Of a DNA stretch of 64,000 bases, positions 1-7,484 are shown one piece after another (positions within the stretch are counted from its first letter, which is position 1; each line of letters starts with the position of its first letter). This DNA comes from Jonesiaceae bacterium BS-20 (lineage in GTDB: Bacteria; Actinomycetota; Actinomycetes; Actinomycetales; Cellulomonadaceae). The stretch covers positions 3,465,543-3,529,542 of the forward strand of contig CP146203.1 in assembly GCA_039995105.1 (NCBI GenBank). Reading direction: 5' to 3'. The notes under the pieces were generated by a model. It saw only the letters and a program-made list of their open reading frames with translations, did not search any database and had not been told where the DNA came from. Both the position numbers and the translations under genes were made by a program.

Positions 1-884
1 AAAAGCGGACTCACTGGGCGCTCGCGGAACTGATCAAACCATTCTTGCGGGATCTGTTCGACACGTGGCATACGCAGGACAACTTCAGCCGTAACTGAGT
101 TGCCAGTCAGTTCACCACGAACAGCGGGGGTGATACCACGCTCCTCAAGGAACGTTACAAGGTTCCAGAACTCTTCGGTGCGAGTAGGTGTAAATACCCC
201 AATCCGCTGACGGTCTAACCGGATCTCCACCGCATTAATAGCTGACCTCGCCCGAACTTCCTTAATCGCATGGGCGGTGAAGATCAAAGCGGTTGAAGGC
301 CCTTGGACATAAGGGCCAAGCACATCCATGTGCTCATTCTCCTTTGTCACCTGAATGTTCCGATCATCCTGCAGCAACACCGTGTCACCACCAGGATAAA
401 GATTCACCGGCAAGATCAAAGCAGGATCAGGCAACCGCACAAACCCATTAACTGAGCCATTCTCATGCCCAGACCAATCAAGGGTGCCTACAACCTGTAA
501 GTGGTAACCCATCCCCGCAATCTCATCGAGCTTACCGGCCCACTCTGCAGCACGCTCAGCAGAAAGATAACCAACCGTCTGCCCCTCAATGGCCACCGCT
601 ACAGCATTAGCATCATGCGGATTCATAGGGTCACGCACCAATAGAGCCGGAAATGAAGCGCGGTGGTAACCATCAGAACCGTAGTGGAACCGCAAGAACT
701 TTCGCGATGCCTCACGATAGTGCCACGTCCCCGTCAACTTTTCACCCTTAGACTTTGGAGCCTGCAAAAACGGCTCCAGCCCAGGCAGATGAGGAGCAGG
801 AGCTACCCACGACTTCTTAGACGACTTCGTCTGCTTATCCGCAGCTCCAGCAAAAAAACGAGACAACCAACCAAACAGTGCCAT
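1..884 (-). CDS. HIRAN-domain protein, partial (runs off left edge)
   Basis: Read from the ATG at 884 leftwards the frame stays open to position 1, about 294 residues with no stop. Residues about 60-110 resemble a HIRAN domain: an aromatic-rich strand, then an RDPMNPHDANAVAVAI segment and a following VGYLS. HIRAN domains are small DNA-end or stalled-fork binding modules, found alone in phages or fused to helicases. The start overlaps the stop of the upstream metallopeptidase gene in a TGATG arrangement, implying translational coupling within the immunity operon. The rest of the protein is not recognised. Confidence 0.7.
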   Translation of the reverse strand, partial: MALFGWLSRFFAGAADKQTKSSKKSWVAPAPHLPGLEPFLQAPKSKGEKLTGTWHYREASRKFLRFHYGSDGYHRASFPALLVRDPMNPHDANAVAVAIEGQTVGYLSAERAAEWAGKLDEIAGMGYHLQVVGTLDWSGHENGSVNGFVRLPDPALILPVNLYPGGDTVLLQDDRNIQVTKENEHMDVLGPYVQGPSTALIFTAHAIKEVRARSAINAVEIRLDRQRIGVFTPTRTEEFWNLVTFLEERGITPAVRGELTGNSVTAEVVLRMPRVEQIPQEWFDQFRERPVSPL

Positions 885-1279
885 CATGCACTCCTAACTA
901 GACCCTGGCTACCAACCGAATAAAGCGACTGCCACAAAAGCAGCAACTTAACAGGAACTTCCAACTCATGAGCGATAGCCGGCGGCGAATCATACATAGC
1001 CTCGGCTACCGCATACTCAACCGGAGAAATCAACAAACTAGCCGCATACTTATCCGCTTGCGCCTCATCGCGCTCGCGGTCATGCCGATACCGCCAATCA
1101 TGCCCATAATGCACATGCCCCAACTCATGAGCCAACGCGACCTTTTGCGTCATTGCACGGCGCTCGCTGTTAATCAAGATCAGGCGGTTAGGGAGAAGTA
1201 GGCCGCTTTTCCCATGTAGCGGTAGGAACTCGACTCGATGCCCCATCGTTGCGGCATGGTCCACCAAGCTATTGATCAT
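884..1279 (-). CDS. ImmA/IrrE-family zinc metallopeptidase
   Basis: A 131-residue protein with a clear HELGHVHYGH zinc motif at about residues 51-60 and a downstream acidic DEAQADKYAASLL segment typical of ImmA/IrrE (COG2856) peptidases. In ICEBs1 and many prophages the ImmA partner cleaves the adjacent XRE repressor to trigger induction. Here the gene directly follows the XRE gene with ATGA overlap (1276-1279), the classical repressor/anti-repressor pairing. Role in repressor cleavage is inferred from family and context. Confidence 0.85.
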   Translation of the reverse strand: MINSLVDHAATMGHRVEFLPLHGKSGLLLPNRLILINSERRAMTQKVALAHELGHVHYGHDWRYRHDRERDEAQADKYAASLLISPVEYAVAEAMYDSPPAIAHELEVPVKLLLLWQSLYSVGSQGLVRSA

Positions 1280-1587
1280 GGGAACTCCTGGCCGGCCTCG
1301 GCTTCTGCGTCGTAATCAGCATCAGATGCGGCCAAAGCAAAGTCAGCAGGGTTGAGAGAGCTGAAGGCTCTTTCGAAGATCTCATGTGGGTCGACATCGA
1401 GAGCTCGGGATATTTCAGCCAGCGCTGATGTGGGAATATCCCTTTTGCCGTTGAGGTAGTTAAGGATAGCGCTCTTAGATAGCCCCGTAGCAAGGACGAG
1501 GCTATCTATCGTCATTTTCCTGCGTGCTCGGCTTGCTCGAAGTTCGCCGGCAACCAAGCTGCTAAACAAATCTCCATATTCACCCAT
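1276..1587 (-). CDS. XRE-family phage repressor
   Basis: A 103-residue protein with an N-terminal helix-turn-helix (about residues 20-70: a TIDSLVLATGLSKSAILNYLNGKR-like core, then IPTSALAEISRALDVDP) and an acidic, disordered C-terminus ending in alternating D/A/E residues. It is the first gene of the leftward immunity operon and is transcribed divergently from the early operon, the usual position of a lysogeny repressor. The acidic tail could be the target of the neighbouring metallopeptidase, which is inference. Confidence 0.82.
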   Translation of the reverse strand: MGEYGDLFSSLVAGELRASRARRKMTIDSLVLATGLSKSAILNYLNGKRDIPTSALAEISRALDVDPHEIFERAFSSLNPADFALAASDADYDAEAEAGQEFP

Positions 1588-1688
1588 GAACCAAACGCTA
1601 GCCCATTTGGCGACTTTAGTCTACGAATCTAACACTAAAGAGTCCAAACGTGGTTGCAGGGTGTTCAAACGCGGTCTATGGTGTTCAT
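1588..1688. promoter_or_regulatory. Divergent repressor/early control region with operator-like repeats
   Basis: About 100 bp between the repressor (leftward) and the first early gene (rightward). It holds a perfect 7-bp inverted repeat, CTTTAGT (1614-1620) and ACTAAAG (1634-1640), with a 13-bp spacer. It also holds three direct copies of CAAACG at 1592, 1645 and 1666; the last two are 21 bp apart, i.e. two helical turns. A possible rightward promoter is TTGGCG (1607-1612), 17 bp, TAACAC (1630-1635). These are candidate operators for the XRE proteins on either side; which protein binds which repeat is not determined. Confidence 0.5.
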
Positions 1689-1919
1689 ATGAATACCGAA
1701 AGGCACGAAGTGGCAGTCCTTGTACAGGAAGCCATGAAGCAGGCGGACCGGTCAATGAAATGGACGGCTGTTAAAGCGGGGCTGAAAGTAAGCACATTTC
1801 GGAGGAAGGTGCTGGGTGAAGGTGAATTCAAAGTCTCTGAGCTTGCCCAGGTGGCACGGGCGTTGGACGTCATGCCTATGGCGTTACTCCCGGAGACCTT
1901 CAAGAAGGAGGCGAACTGA
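1689..1919 (+). CDS. Cro-like XRE DNA-binding protein
   Basis: First rightward gene, 76 residues from the ATG at 1689. An upstream in-frame start at 1650 would add 13 residues, but there is no convincing Shine-Dalgarno sequence for either, so a leaderless transcript is possible. The WTAVKAGLKVSTFRRKVLG and FKVSELAQVARALDVMP segments form a helix-turn-helix. Divergent placement opposite the repressor suggests a Cro-type regulator of the early operon. The stop overlaps the start of the next gene (TGATGA at about 1917-1921). Confidence 0.7.
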   Translation: MNTERHEVAVLVQEAMKQADRSMKWTAVKAGLKVSTFRRKVLGEGEFKVSELAQVARALDVMPMALLPETFKKEAN

Positions 1920-2311
1920 TGAGCGCCATCGACCTGGTGCTGGCAGAGGCCGAGGTTGCCGCCGCCAGCACCAGAGTGGGGCTAGTGCTCGTGGTTCTGT
2001 TGTCGTCACTGATTATTACGACTGCAGTGCTAGTGATTTCCACCGAGCGGAACCTGAAGCGAGTAGCTCGATTGAACTCGGATACCAAAGAGATCTGGAA
2101 AGTTGTGTTTGAGATTCAGGCGAGGCAATCCCAGGGTGATTGGGGGCCTTACCCAGATTTAGCCCTCGCGCTCGACCGGCACCATGCTTTTCCAAGTCTC
2201 GACAGGTCCGCCAGGAGTACGCGACCAACTAACCGTTGCCCCTCGCCCAGATACCCAAGCAAAGACGGGATAAAAGAGCAACGACGCATTTGGCTGCAAC
2301 TCCGCAATTGA
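1919..2311 (+). CDS. Small membrane protein with anomalous C-terminus
   Basis: Begins inside the stop of the XRE gene, so translation is coupled. Residues about 18-42 are a hydrophobic helix followed by a basic segment (a single membrane span), then a short helical region to about residue 78. Beyond that the frame runs antisense through the convergent gene 2159-2587 for about 150 nt, giving a Pro/Arg/Ser-rich tail unlike a folded domain. The N-terminal part is likely real. The tail may reflect loss of the original stop by a small deletion or frameshift. Function unknown. Confidence 0.5.
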   Translation: MSAIDLVLAEAEVAAASTRVGLVLVVLLSSLIITTAVLVISTERNLKRVARLNSDTKEIWKVVFEIQARQSQGDWGPYPDLALALDRHHAFPSLDRSARSTRPTNRCPSPRYPSKDGIKEQRRIWLQLRN

Positions 2312-2587
2312 CTCCTGAGACCACTCCTCTTCTGTCCAATCAAGCTTTAGGTGGACATCGTACTCAGTCTCGGTGCCCCGGTTCACTAGGCGAAAAGCAC
2401 TGCCGCCGGACCACTCAATATCCCATGGAGGAACATATCGAGTCTGGTGATCAAGGGCTGCCTGTGCGATCTCGTTCGCTTTAGCAGCTTCGAGGTTCGC
2501 AGTGTTTGATTTCCCGTTCGCACGAACCGCAAAAACGACACTCAACGCCGCCGCGAATGTGGCGGCAATACTTATCCAAATTTCCAT
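2159..2587 (-). CDS. Membrane-anchored hypothetical protein
   Basis: About 142 residues from the ATG at 2587 (a TTG two codons earlier is the alternative). An N-terminal membrane helix (residues about 4-22) is followed by a short coiled segment, then a soluble beta-rich domain with FRLVNRGTETEYDVHL and several Trp residues. Similar small anchored proteins are common near phage immunity regions and can be lysogenically expressed. It is the only leftward gene between two rightward blocks and overlaps the tail of gene 1919-2311 antisense. Function unknown; possibly superinfection exclusion, by position only. Confidence 0.6.
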   Translation of the reverse strand: MEIWISIAATFAAALSVVFAVRANGKSNTANLEAAKANEIAQAALDHQTRYVPPWDIEWSGGSAFRLVNRGTETEYDVHLKLDWTEEEWSQESIAELQPNASLLFYPVFAWVSGRGATVSWSRTPGGPVETWKSMVPVEREG

Positions 2588-2622
2588 GACCAAAGCGTAC
2601 CTACATAGGAAAGGAATTCGTG

Positions 2623-2850
2623 ATGGAAACCCTGAAAAGGTATAGCCCGGCGCAAGCAGCTAAAGCAGCATCACGGGCACCGATCACTATCTACCGGGCT
2701 CTTGAAAGCGGTGACCTCCATGGGGCCCAACGTAAAGCACGTGGTGCGTGGTGGATCCGCCAGGACTGCTTGGATGCATGGCTCGACGGCGAGCAGTGCG
2801 AGCACCAACTGGCTGCAACTCGGCCGGTATCCCACCTGCGGTTGGCGTAG
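2623..2850 (+). CDS. Excisionase-like helix-turn-helix protein
   Basis: A 75-residue protein with a good AGGAAAGGA ribosome-binding site ending about 9 nt before the ATG at 2623. The YSPAQAAKAASRAPITIYRALESGDL segment followed by a GAWWIRQDCLDAWLDG wing matches the MerR-like HTH_17 fold of phage excisionases and binding domain proteins. It could act as excisionase with an integrase outside the window, or as an early transcription factor. Its position in the early operon allows either. Confidence 0.65.
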   Translation: METLKRYSPAQAAKAASRAPITIYRALESGDLHGAQRKARGAWWIRQDCLDAWLDGEQCEHQLAATRPVSHLRLA

Positions 2851-2888
2851 CCAGACCGCTTCACTCCCAACTTTTGAATGGATGAAAG

Positions 2889-3221
2889 ATGACTCCCATA
2901 ACCAGCGATGATCCGGTCCAAGAAGACCAACCAACTCAGTTTTGCCCGGTCTGCGGTGACGGCGTCGAGACCTTTTCGATTGCTTCGGTGGATTGGACTG
3001 ACGCAATTTTGCAGGCCTGCGCGATCTGCGCCAACGACCGCACCGCGCTCGGCCTCCCTCTGCTACCTGCAGAAGAAACTGAGCAGGTGGTATTTGAACC
3101 ACATCAGCTGCTCTTTTGCACGGCCTGTGGTCAGGCCCAGGAAACTAAGAGGTTCTTTTACTTTCAAGGGTCGATCCGTGCGCTCTGCCTCGACTGCTTC
3201 ACATCGGAGACCGAGTCATGA
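2889..3221 (+). CDS. Four-CxxC zinc-ribbon-like protein
   Basis: A 110-residue protein carrying four CxxC pairs (CPVC near residue 19, CAIC near 44, CTAC near 77, CLDC near 99), spaced like two zinc ribbons or knuckles. The linker is acidic. The stop overlaps the start of the next gene by four bases (3218-3221). Small Cys-rich proteins of this kind are frequent in actinophage early regions, but no function can be assigned. Confidence 0.6.
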   Translation: MTPITSDDPVQEDQPTQFCPVCGDGVETFSIASVDWTDAILQACAICANDRTALGLPLLPAEETEQVVFEPHQLLFCTACGQAQETKRFFYFQGSIRALCLDCFTSETES

Positions 3222-3793
3222 GAACGCAAACGATTAAAGCTCTGGCGTTGGATGAAACGGCTATTGGCCTTCACGCGGTTCTGGAAACACCGATTGGAGA
3301 GATCCGTGGCGGGATTTCTGATGTGTTCCACCCGAAATGTCCTTGCGGGGCTGGGGCATTGGAGGTGTGGATCTGGATCAATGGAAATATCTTTATCGCG
3401 ACTCCAGAAACGCCCTTGCAGTTGGAATTAACTCCTACTGAACTTGCAGCTGTCCGAGTTCAAGAACAAGATCAGGCTATCGCTATTGCTCGTCAGGGCC
3501 AGCAGAGCAGCGTGGAAAAGTACCTGGGAAATAGTGTTATGTCTGCTGTTGCGGTTGACGAAGCGCAGGCATATGTACCAGACGCTCCGAGAGCAAAAGC
3601 AAGACCTTATTTGCGGTCATCATTGATTGCGGTGCTAGCGGTCGTGGTTATTGTGGCTGCCGTAATTTTTGGTGTCAATGCGCCGGCGCTTTCTGGATAC
3701 ACATTCCTGTCGATGCTGCTGGTGGCTGTCGCTGGTGGTGCACTATTGCGTGCTTTGGCTGAGCTGTACACCCTGCGGGGGAGGCAGTCATGA
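3218..3793 (+). CDS. Hypothetical protein with C-terminal membrane hairpin
   Basis: 191 residues. The N-terminal 110 residues are soluble and contain a KCPCGAGALEVWIWING segment. Residues about 132-150 and 157-180 are hydrophobic helices forming a two-span membrane hairpin with the short basic end inside. The gene overlaps both neighbours by four bases, so it is part of a tightly coupled early operon. Not recognised; an inner-membrane early protein such as an exclusion factor is only a guess. Confidence 0.55.
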   Translation: MRTQTIKALALDETAIGLHAVLETPIGEIRGGISDVFHPKCPCGAGALEVWIWINGNIFIATPETPLQLELTPTELAAVRVQEQDQAIAIARQGQQSSVEKYLGNSVMSAVAVDEAQAYVPDAPRAKARPYLRSSLIAVLAVVVIVAAVIFGVNAPALSGYTFLSMLLVAVAGGALLRALAELYTLRGRQS

Positions 3794-4254
3794 CTATGCC
3801 GACTGGGCTGGGGGCTTACCACTTTCCAACTGATGTTGATTACAAGTTTTGTGTTGCGGACTGGCTTCGCGCGAACCCGGATCACGGCCTTGCGAGGGAT
3901 GGACGGGGCCGGCTTACGAGCGCTGCAATCCTTCGTGAGGAGTCCTCACTTCCCCCGGTAACGGACCCCACGTTTATCTGGGAGCGGTACCGGCATGAGG
4001 CAGTGGCACTGACTACTAAGCGTAAAGAGATGTACATCGAGCGGGGTGCTTGGGAGATTGAGACCGCGTGGGAGCAGCCAGAGATTTGGGTGCCACGCAG
4101 CACGGCCTGTTCCCGTTGTGAGGCGCAGAAGGTTTGGGTTGGTCACCGGTACACGTACTGCAGTCGGCCGGAAGGTCATGGCGGCAGGCATGCTGCATAT
4201 GGATTTCCAGATCATAGTGGCCAGTTGATCCGGGTAATGGCGGTGTGGCCGTGA
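3790..4254 (+). CDS. Hypothetical early protein with Cys/His pairs
   Basis: 154 residues, soluble. It is rich in Trp and charged residues, with a C-terminal CSRCEAQKVW and a later YCSRPEGHGGRH that could bind a metal. Overlaps with both neighbours indicate translation in an operon. Not recognised from its sequence; similar Cys/His tails are common in actinophage hypothetical proteins. Confidence 0.55.
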   Translation: MTMPTGLGAYHFPTDVDYKFCVADWLRANPDHGLARDGRGRLTSAAILREESSLPPVTDPTFIWERYRHEAVALTTKRKEMYIERGAWEIETAWEQPEIWVPRSTACSRCEAQKVWVGHRYTYCSRPEGHGGRHAAYGFPDHSGQLIRVMAVWP

Positions 4255-4550
4255 AAACAATCATTCTTTGCGAGCACCAGGAACGCAACGGGGTTCAGTA
4301 CCCGGGCTGTGGCGCCAAGATCGTGATGGTGACCCTGATTCCGGAGAACCTCGTTCGCGGTACGCAGCGGAAGAAGATCCCGCTTGATGCCAGGCCCTAT
4401 GACCCTGCTTGTGGGGTGTCCCCGTCGCATGCGGTTGCGCTTGGGTGGGGTACGTGCCGGCCGTTGCGGCCTGGTGAAACACCGGCCCCGGATGAGATTC
4501 CGGCTTTGACTCATTTTGCTACTTGCCCGCACCGCCGCCCTTTGGCGTAG
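4251..4550 (+). CDS. Small hypothetical protein
   Basis: About 99 residues. The GTG at 4251 is chosen because it overlaps the preceding stop as GTGA, matching the operon's style; a GTG two codons upstream is the alternative. It has scattered Cys residues (CEHQ, GCG, ACG, TC, TC) but no clean ribbon spacing. Lies immediately before the ParB-like gene. Function unknown. Confidence 0.5.
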   Translation: MKTIILCEHQERNGVQYPGCGAKIVMVTLIPENLVRGTQRKKIPLDARPYDPACGVSPSHAVALGWGTCRPLRPGETPAPDEIPALTHFATCPHRRPLA

Positions 4551-4586
4551 GGCACCTCTATTACTCCCTCTTTGATTGGAAAAACT

Positions 4587-5957
4587 ATGTCTTCACCTAC
4601 CCCTGTGGTTACCCGCCATGAGATGGACCCGGCAACGCTTGAGATCGAGCCAAATGTTCGCAAAACCGTAGACCTTAGTAAGTCGTTCTTGGCATCGATT
4701 GAAGCGCTTGGGGTTATCACCCCGGTGATCGTGAAATCTTCACCGACTGGTGGCTATTCGGTCGTTGATGGTCAGCGTCGCACGCTTGCCGCGGTTCAGG
4801 TCGGATTGTCGCTGATCCCAGTGACGTTGATTGAGACGATCCGTGACGATGCGGATCTTATCTCGACGCAGATCGTCGTAAACGACGAGCGCGCCCAAGT
4901 AAGTGCTTGGGAGACAGCTCAAGGGATTAAGCAGTTGTCGTTGCTGGGGGTGCCTGCTGGGCAGATCCAGAAGCGTACCGGCAAAAGCAAGGCTGTTGTG
5001 GCTGCGGCGCTGGAACTCACCGAGGCACTGAAAAACGTAGCGATCTTTGATGCGGTGCCAGAGATTGATCTGGTGCGCGCTGCGACAGTCTCTGGATTCG
5101 CAGATGAGGACCTTCGAGAGAAGTTACTCGCTCATGCCCATGATGATGATTTCGACCACCATGTAGCTGCTGCTGAGCAAGAGGTGCTGCTCCGAGTTGA
5201 GGAAGCGGCTAAAGCCTCGGAGTTAGAGAAAGCCGGCTACTACATCTTCAAGGACTACAAGGAAACGAACACCCCTGAAGTTGCTGATCTTTGGTCATTA
5301 TCGGCCTCGGCTGGTGGCACGCAGATTAAGGTTGCTGATCACCTAGAATGCCCTGGCCGGGCTGTTCGATTGCGTCGAACTTGGCAAGGCGAGTTGGAAG
5401 AAGACCACTACTGCAGCACGTGGAAGACTGCGGGCCACTTCAAACGGCATGCAGAACCTTCCTCGGGATCGACCTCAGGGCCAAAGACTGAAGAAGAAAA
5501 AGGCGTCCGCCGGCATGTAGTTGAGATGAACAAGCTCGCGGAAGTGGCCTTGGTGGTGCATGAGGCGTGGCTGACGGAGTTTTTCCAGCGTGACCAAAGG
5601 GCTCGGCCGCGTACGTTGATGCCACATGCTCTCACTGTGTTCAATGCAGCGTGCTCGTATGGTGTGAACCCGACCCGTACGGATGGGGCTGTTTTCGTTT
5701 CGGTCGAGATCACGGCTGAGGCTTCGGAGCGTCAGGCCGTTTGGTCGTTTGTTGCATTGGCGTTCGGTGCTGTCCACCGCAAAATGTCTAGAGAGTTCTG
5801 GCGCGATGACTGGCAGAAAAAACGCGCGCTTCCGCTTCTTGCAGCGATGGTCGAGTGGGGTTACGCGCCGGCACCTTTTGAGAAGGCCATGCTCGACGGC
5901 GTTGATGTCTCAGACCCCGCAGTCTTCACCCCGGGTGAGGCTGATGTATCCGCCTGA
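4587..5957 (+). CDS. ParB-like nuclease/partition-domain protein
   Basis: 456 residues from the ATG at 4587, preceded by TTGGA; a TTG at 4572 is possible. Residues about 8-95 form a ParB/Srx domain with the diagnostic VVDGQRRTLAAVQVG motif. A helix-turn-helix follows (IQKRTGKSKAVVAAALELTEAL, about residues 130-155). The rest is helical and unrecognised, with a Lys/Glu linker near residue 305. No parA-type ATPase is nearby, so plasmid-style partition is unlikely. Phage ParB-like proteins can act as DNA-binding regulators or nucleases. Confidence 0.8.
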   Translation: MSSPTPVVTRHEMDPATLEIEPNVRKTVDLSKSFLASIEALGVITPVIVKSSPTGGYSVVDGQRRTLAAVQVGLSLIPVTLIETIRDDADLISTQIVVNDERAQVSAWETAQGIKQLSLLGVPAGQIQKRTGKSKAVVAAALELTEALKNVAIFDAVPEIDLVRAATVSGFADEDLREKLLAHAHDDDFDHHVAAAEQEVLLRVEEAAKASELEKAGYYIFKDYKETNTPEVADLWSLSASAGGTQIKVADHLECPGRAVRLRRTWQGELEEDHYCSTWKTAGHFKRHAEPSSGSTSGPKTEEEKGVRRHVVEMNKLAEVALVVHEAWLTEFFQRDQRARPRTLMPHALTVFNAACSYGVNPTRTDGAVFVSVEITAEASERQAVWSFVALAFGAVHRKMSREFWRDDWQKKRALPLLAAMVEWGYAPAPFEKAMLDGVDVSDPAVFTPGEADVSA

Positions 5958-6222
5958 TATTGCTGCGAAGAATCGGCGTTTGGCGCTAGCTCAAGCGCGT
6001 ATCCAGCGCCGGCTACAGACCGGGAATAACCCGTTGCCTGTTGAAGTACGGGCAGATCTCGAGGATGTGATCATTCTTGGTTTTGTCCGCGACGGTTTGT
6101 CAGTTCGAGAAATAGCCGTGAAGTACGAGGTGTCAGGGAAACTCGTGCGCGACACCCTCGTCAAGAACCGAATCCCACCAGATATTAGGAGAGGCCATGC
6201 AGTTCAAAGTTCCACGCGGTGA
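5944..6222 (+). CDS. Small helix-turn-helix protein
   Basis: 92 residues from the ATG at 5944, which lies inside the end of the ParB-like gene and follows a GGGTGAGG Shine-Dalgarno sequence. The C-terminal half has a resolvase/sigma-4-like helix-turn-helix (GLSVREIAVKYEVSGKLVRD). The N-terminus is basic and helical. Likely a small DNA-binding protein acting with the early operon; target unknown. Confidence 0.6.
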   Translation: MYPPDIAAKNRRLALAQARIQRRLQTGNNPLPVEVRADLEDVIILGFVRDGLSVREIAVKYEVSGKLVRDTLVKNRIPPDIRRGHAVQSSTR

Positions 6223-7039
6223 ATTCAGGACCGCCCTGGCACGTTTACTTCCTCACGCTGGAGGGACGATTGCGTCCCAGAAGAATGAAGACCCGTGGGG
6301 GCGTATCCGCTTCTCGCTGGATGCCCATGACCGGTTGGTGATGTGGACCGGAGATAACCAGACCCGGGCGGTAGCAACTGCTCCGGTGACCGAGTATCTT
6401 ACGCCGGAGATTGATCACTTCGATATTGATGCGGCCGAGATCCAAGTGATCCTTTCCGCGCTGAAACCTGTTGGCTCAGCAGAGCAAAAATCGAACTGGC
6501 TCGACCAGGACTTCCTCATTACAGTCGATGCTAAATCCGTGAGAGTGGCTGAACACTGGAGTCTGCATCCGGCTACGAAGGAAGTCACCGTACCCCGCGT
6601 CTTGTATGTAGAGGATCCCTACCCTGACTTTCCATCAGCGATCCTAAGCGCCCTGACCGCACCTCAAGCGTTGATCGAGTCCTCGAGTTGCAGGCAAGCC
6701 CTTATCTCACGGGTTGCTATCTCCAAATACGACGAGCTCAAGATCATTGGCATTGACCGCCAAGCCCTGCTGATCGGCGGAGATATCGCTTTCGCTGCGG
6801 TGATCCCGGCCTTTGTAGATGTTGGGCCACGGAAACCGCTAGCCCAGGAGATCGACCTCACCGCACTAGTAGATCTGCTTGAACGTCACGTACGGCCGCC
6901 GCGGTTACCCACGGATGAAGACTCTCTCACGCTGAAGCAGCGAACAGGCTGGGAAAACGGCTTTGAGCAAGGCATCCTCCCAATCGACCGAACAAAACCA
7001 ATTTCATCCTTGAAGGTGATCACGAATGAAAACGTATGA
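6197..7039 (+). CDS. DNA polymerase sliding-clamp-like (DnaN-like) protein
   Basis: 280 residues with an AGGAGAGG ribosome-binding site. The first about 150 residues follow the N-terminal domain of bacterial beta clamps: MQFKVPRGEFRTALAR, a strand-turn-strand with MWTGDNQTRAVATAP, then IQVILSALKP, LITVDAKSVRV and a DPYPDFPSAI segment at the domain 1/2 junction. The protein is shorter than host DnaN (about 370-380 residues), so it has about two rather than three clamp domains. It may recruit the host polymerase to phage DNA. Assignment is by pattern only. Confidence 0.55.
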   Translation: MQFKVPRGEFRTALARLLPHAGGTIASQKNEDPWGRIRFSLDAHDRLVMWTGDNQTRAVATAPVTEYLTPEIDHFDIDAAEIQVILSALKPVGSAEQKSNWLDQDFLITVDAKSVRVAEHWSLHPATKEVTVPRVLYVEDPYPDFPSAILSALTAPQALIESSSCRQALISRVAISKYDELKIIGIDRQALLIGGDIAFAAVIPAFVDVGPRKPLAQEIDLTALVDLLERHVRPPRLPTDEDSLTLKQRTGWENGFEQGILPIDRTKPISSLKVITNENV

Positions 7040-7484
7040 ACCCCACGCAGTCACAGTCCACCTCGACACTAAGAACCCCGTTTACAAGCATGACTTCAGA
7101 ACCGACCCGCTATACCCCGACTCGCTAACTTGTCACCACCACCCGCTGCGCTCGCAGCCTGCGTCCATTCCATATTGCGGAGCTATTGAAGATGACCATA
7201 GACCTGAGATCACTCATATCTCGTTTACCTGTACCGCGCCGGCCGAAGCGTACTGCCGGACCTATCCAGACTGCGATTGTGAACACTTCGGGTGTGACCA
7301 CCCTTTAGAAAGTGGCCAAGCATGCTTCCTCGAAGCATGGTTTGAATCCTGTGTCGAAGGAACCTTGTACCAAGGTGAAGATCGAGAAAACTCCCTGGTA
7401 TGCATCCCGCCACCTATAGCAAAAAGCGGGCTGGTTCGAATCGTTGGGTTTGAGGATGCAGTACCAGAATGGGAGTGGGTATGA
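7026..7484 (+). CDS. Cys/His-rich hypothetical protein
   Basis: 152 residues, overlapping both neighbours. It contains many Cys and His residues (TCHHHP, PYCG, FTC, YC, CDCEHFGCDHP, C). Similar proteins are widespread in actinobacterial phages near replication genes, usually unannotated. Metal binding is probable from composition; function unknown. Confidence 0.55.
   Translation: MKTYEPHAVTVHLDTKNPVYKHDFRTDPLYPDSLTCHHHPLRSQPASIPYCGAIEDDHRPEITHISFTCTAPAEAYCRTYPDCDCEHFGCDHPLESGQACFLEAWFESCVEGTLYQGEDRENSLVCIPPPIAKSGLVRIVGFEDAVPEWEWV

Noticed and set aside
4587..5957. ParB-like gene as evidence for a plasmid-prophage
   Set aside because: No ParA ATPase or parS-like palindromes nearby and the element abuts a tRNA, so it is an integrated phage.
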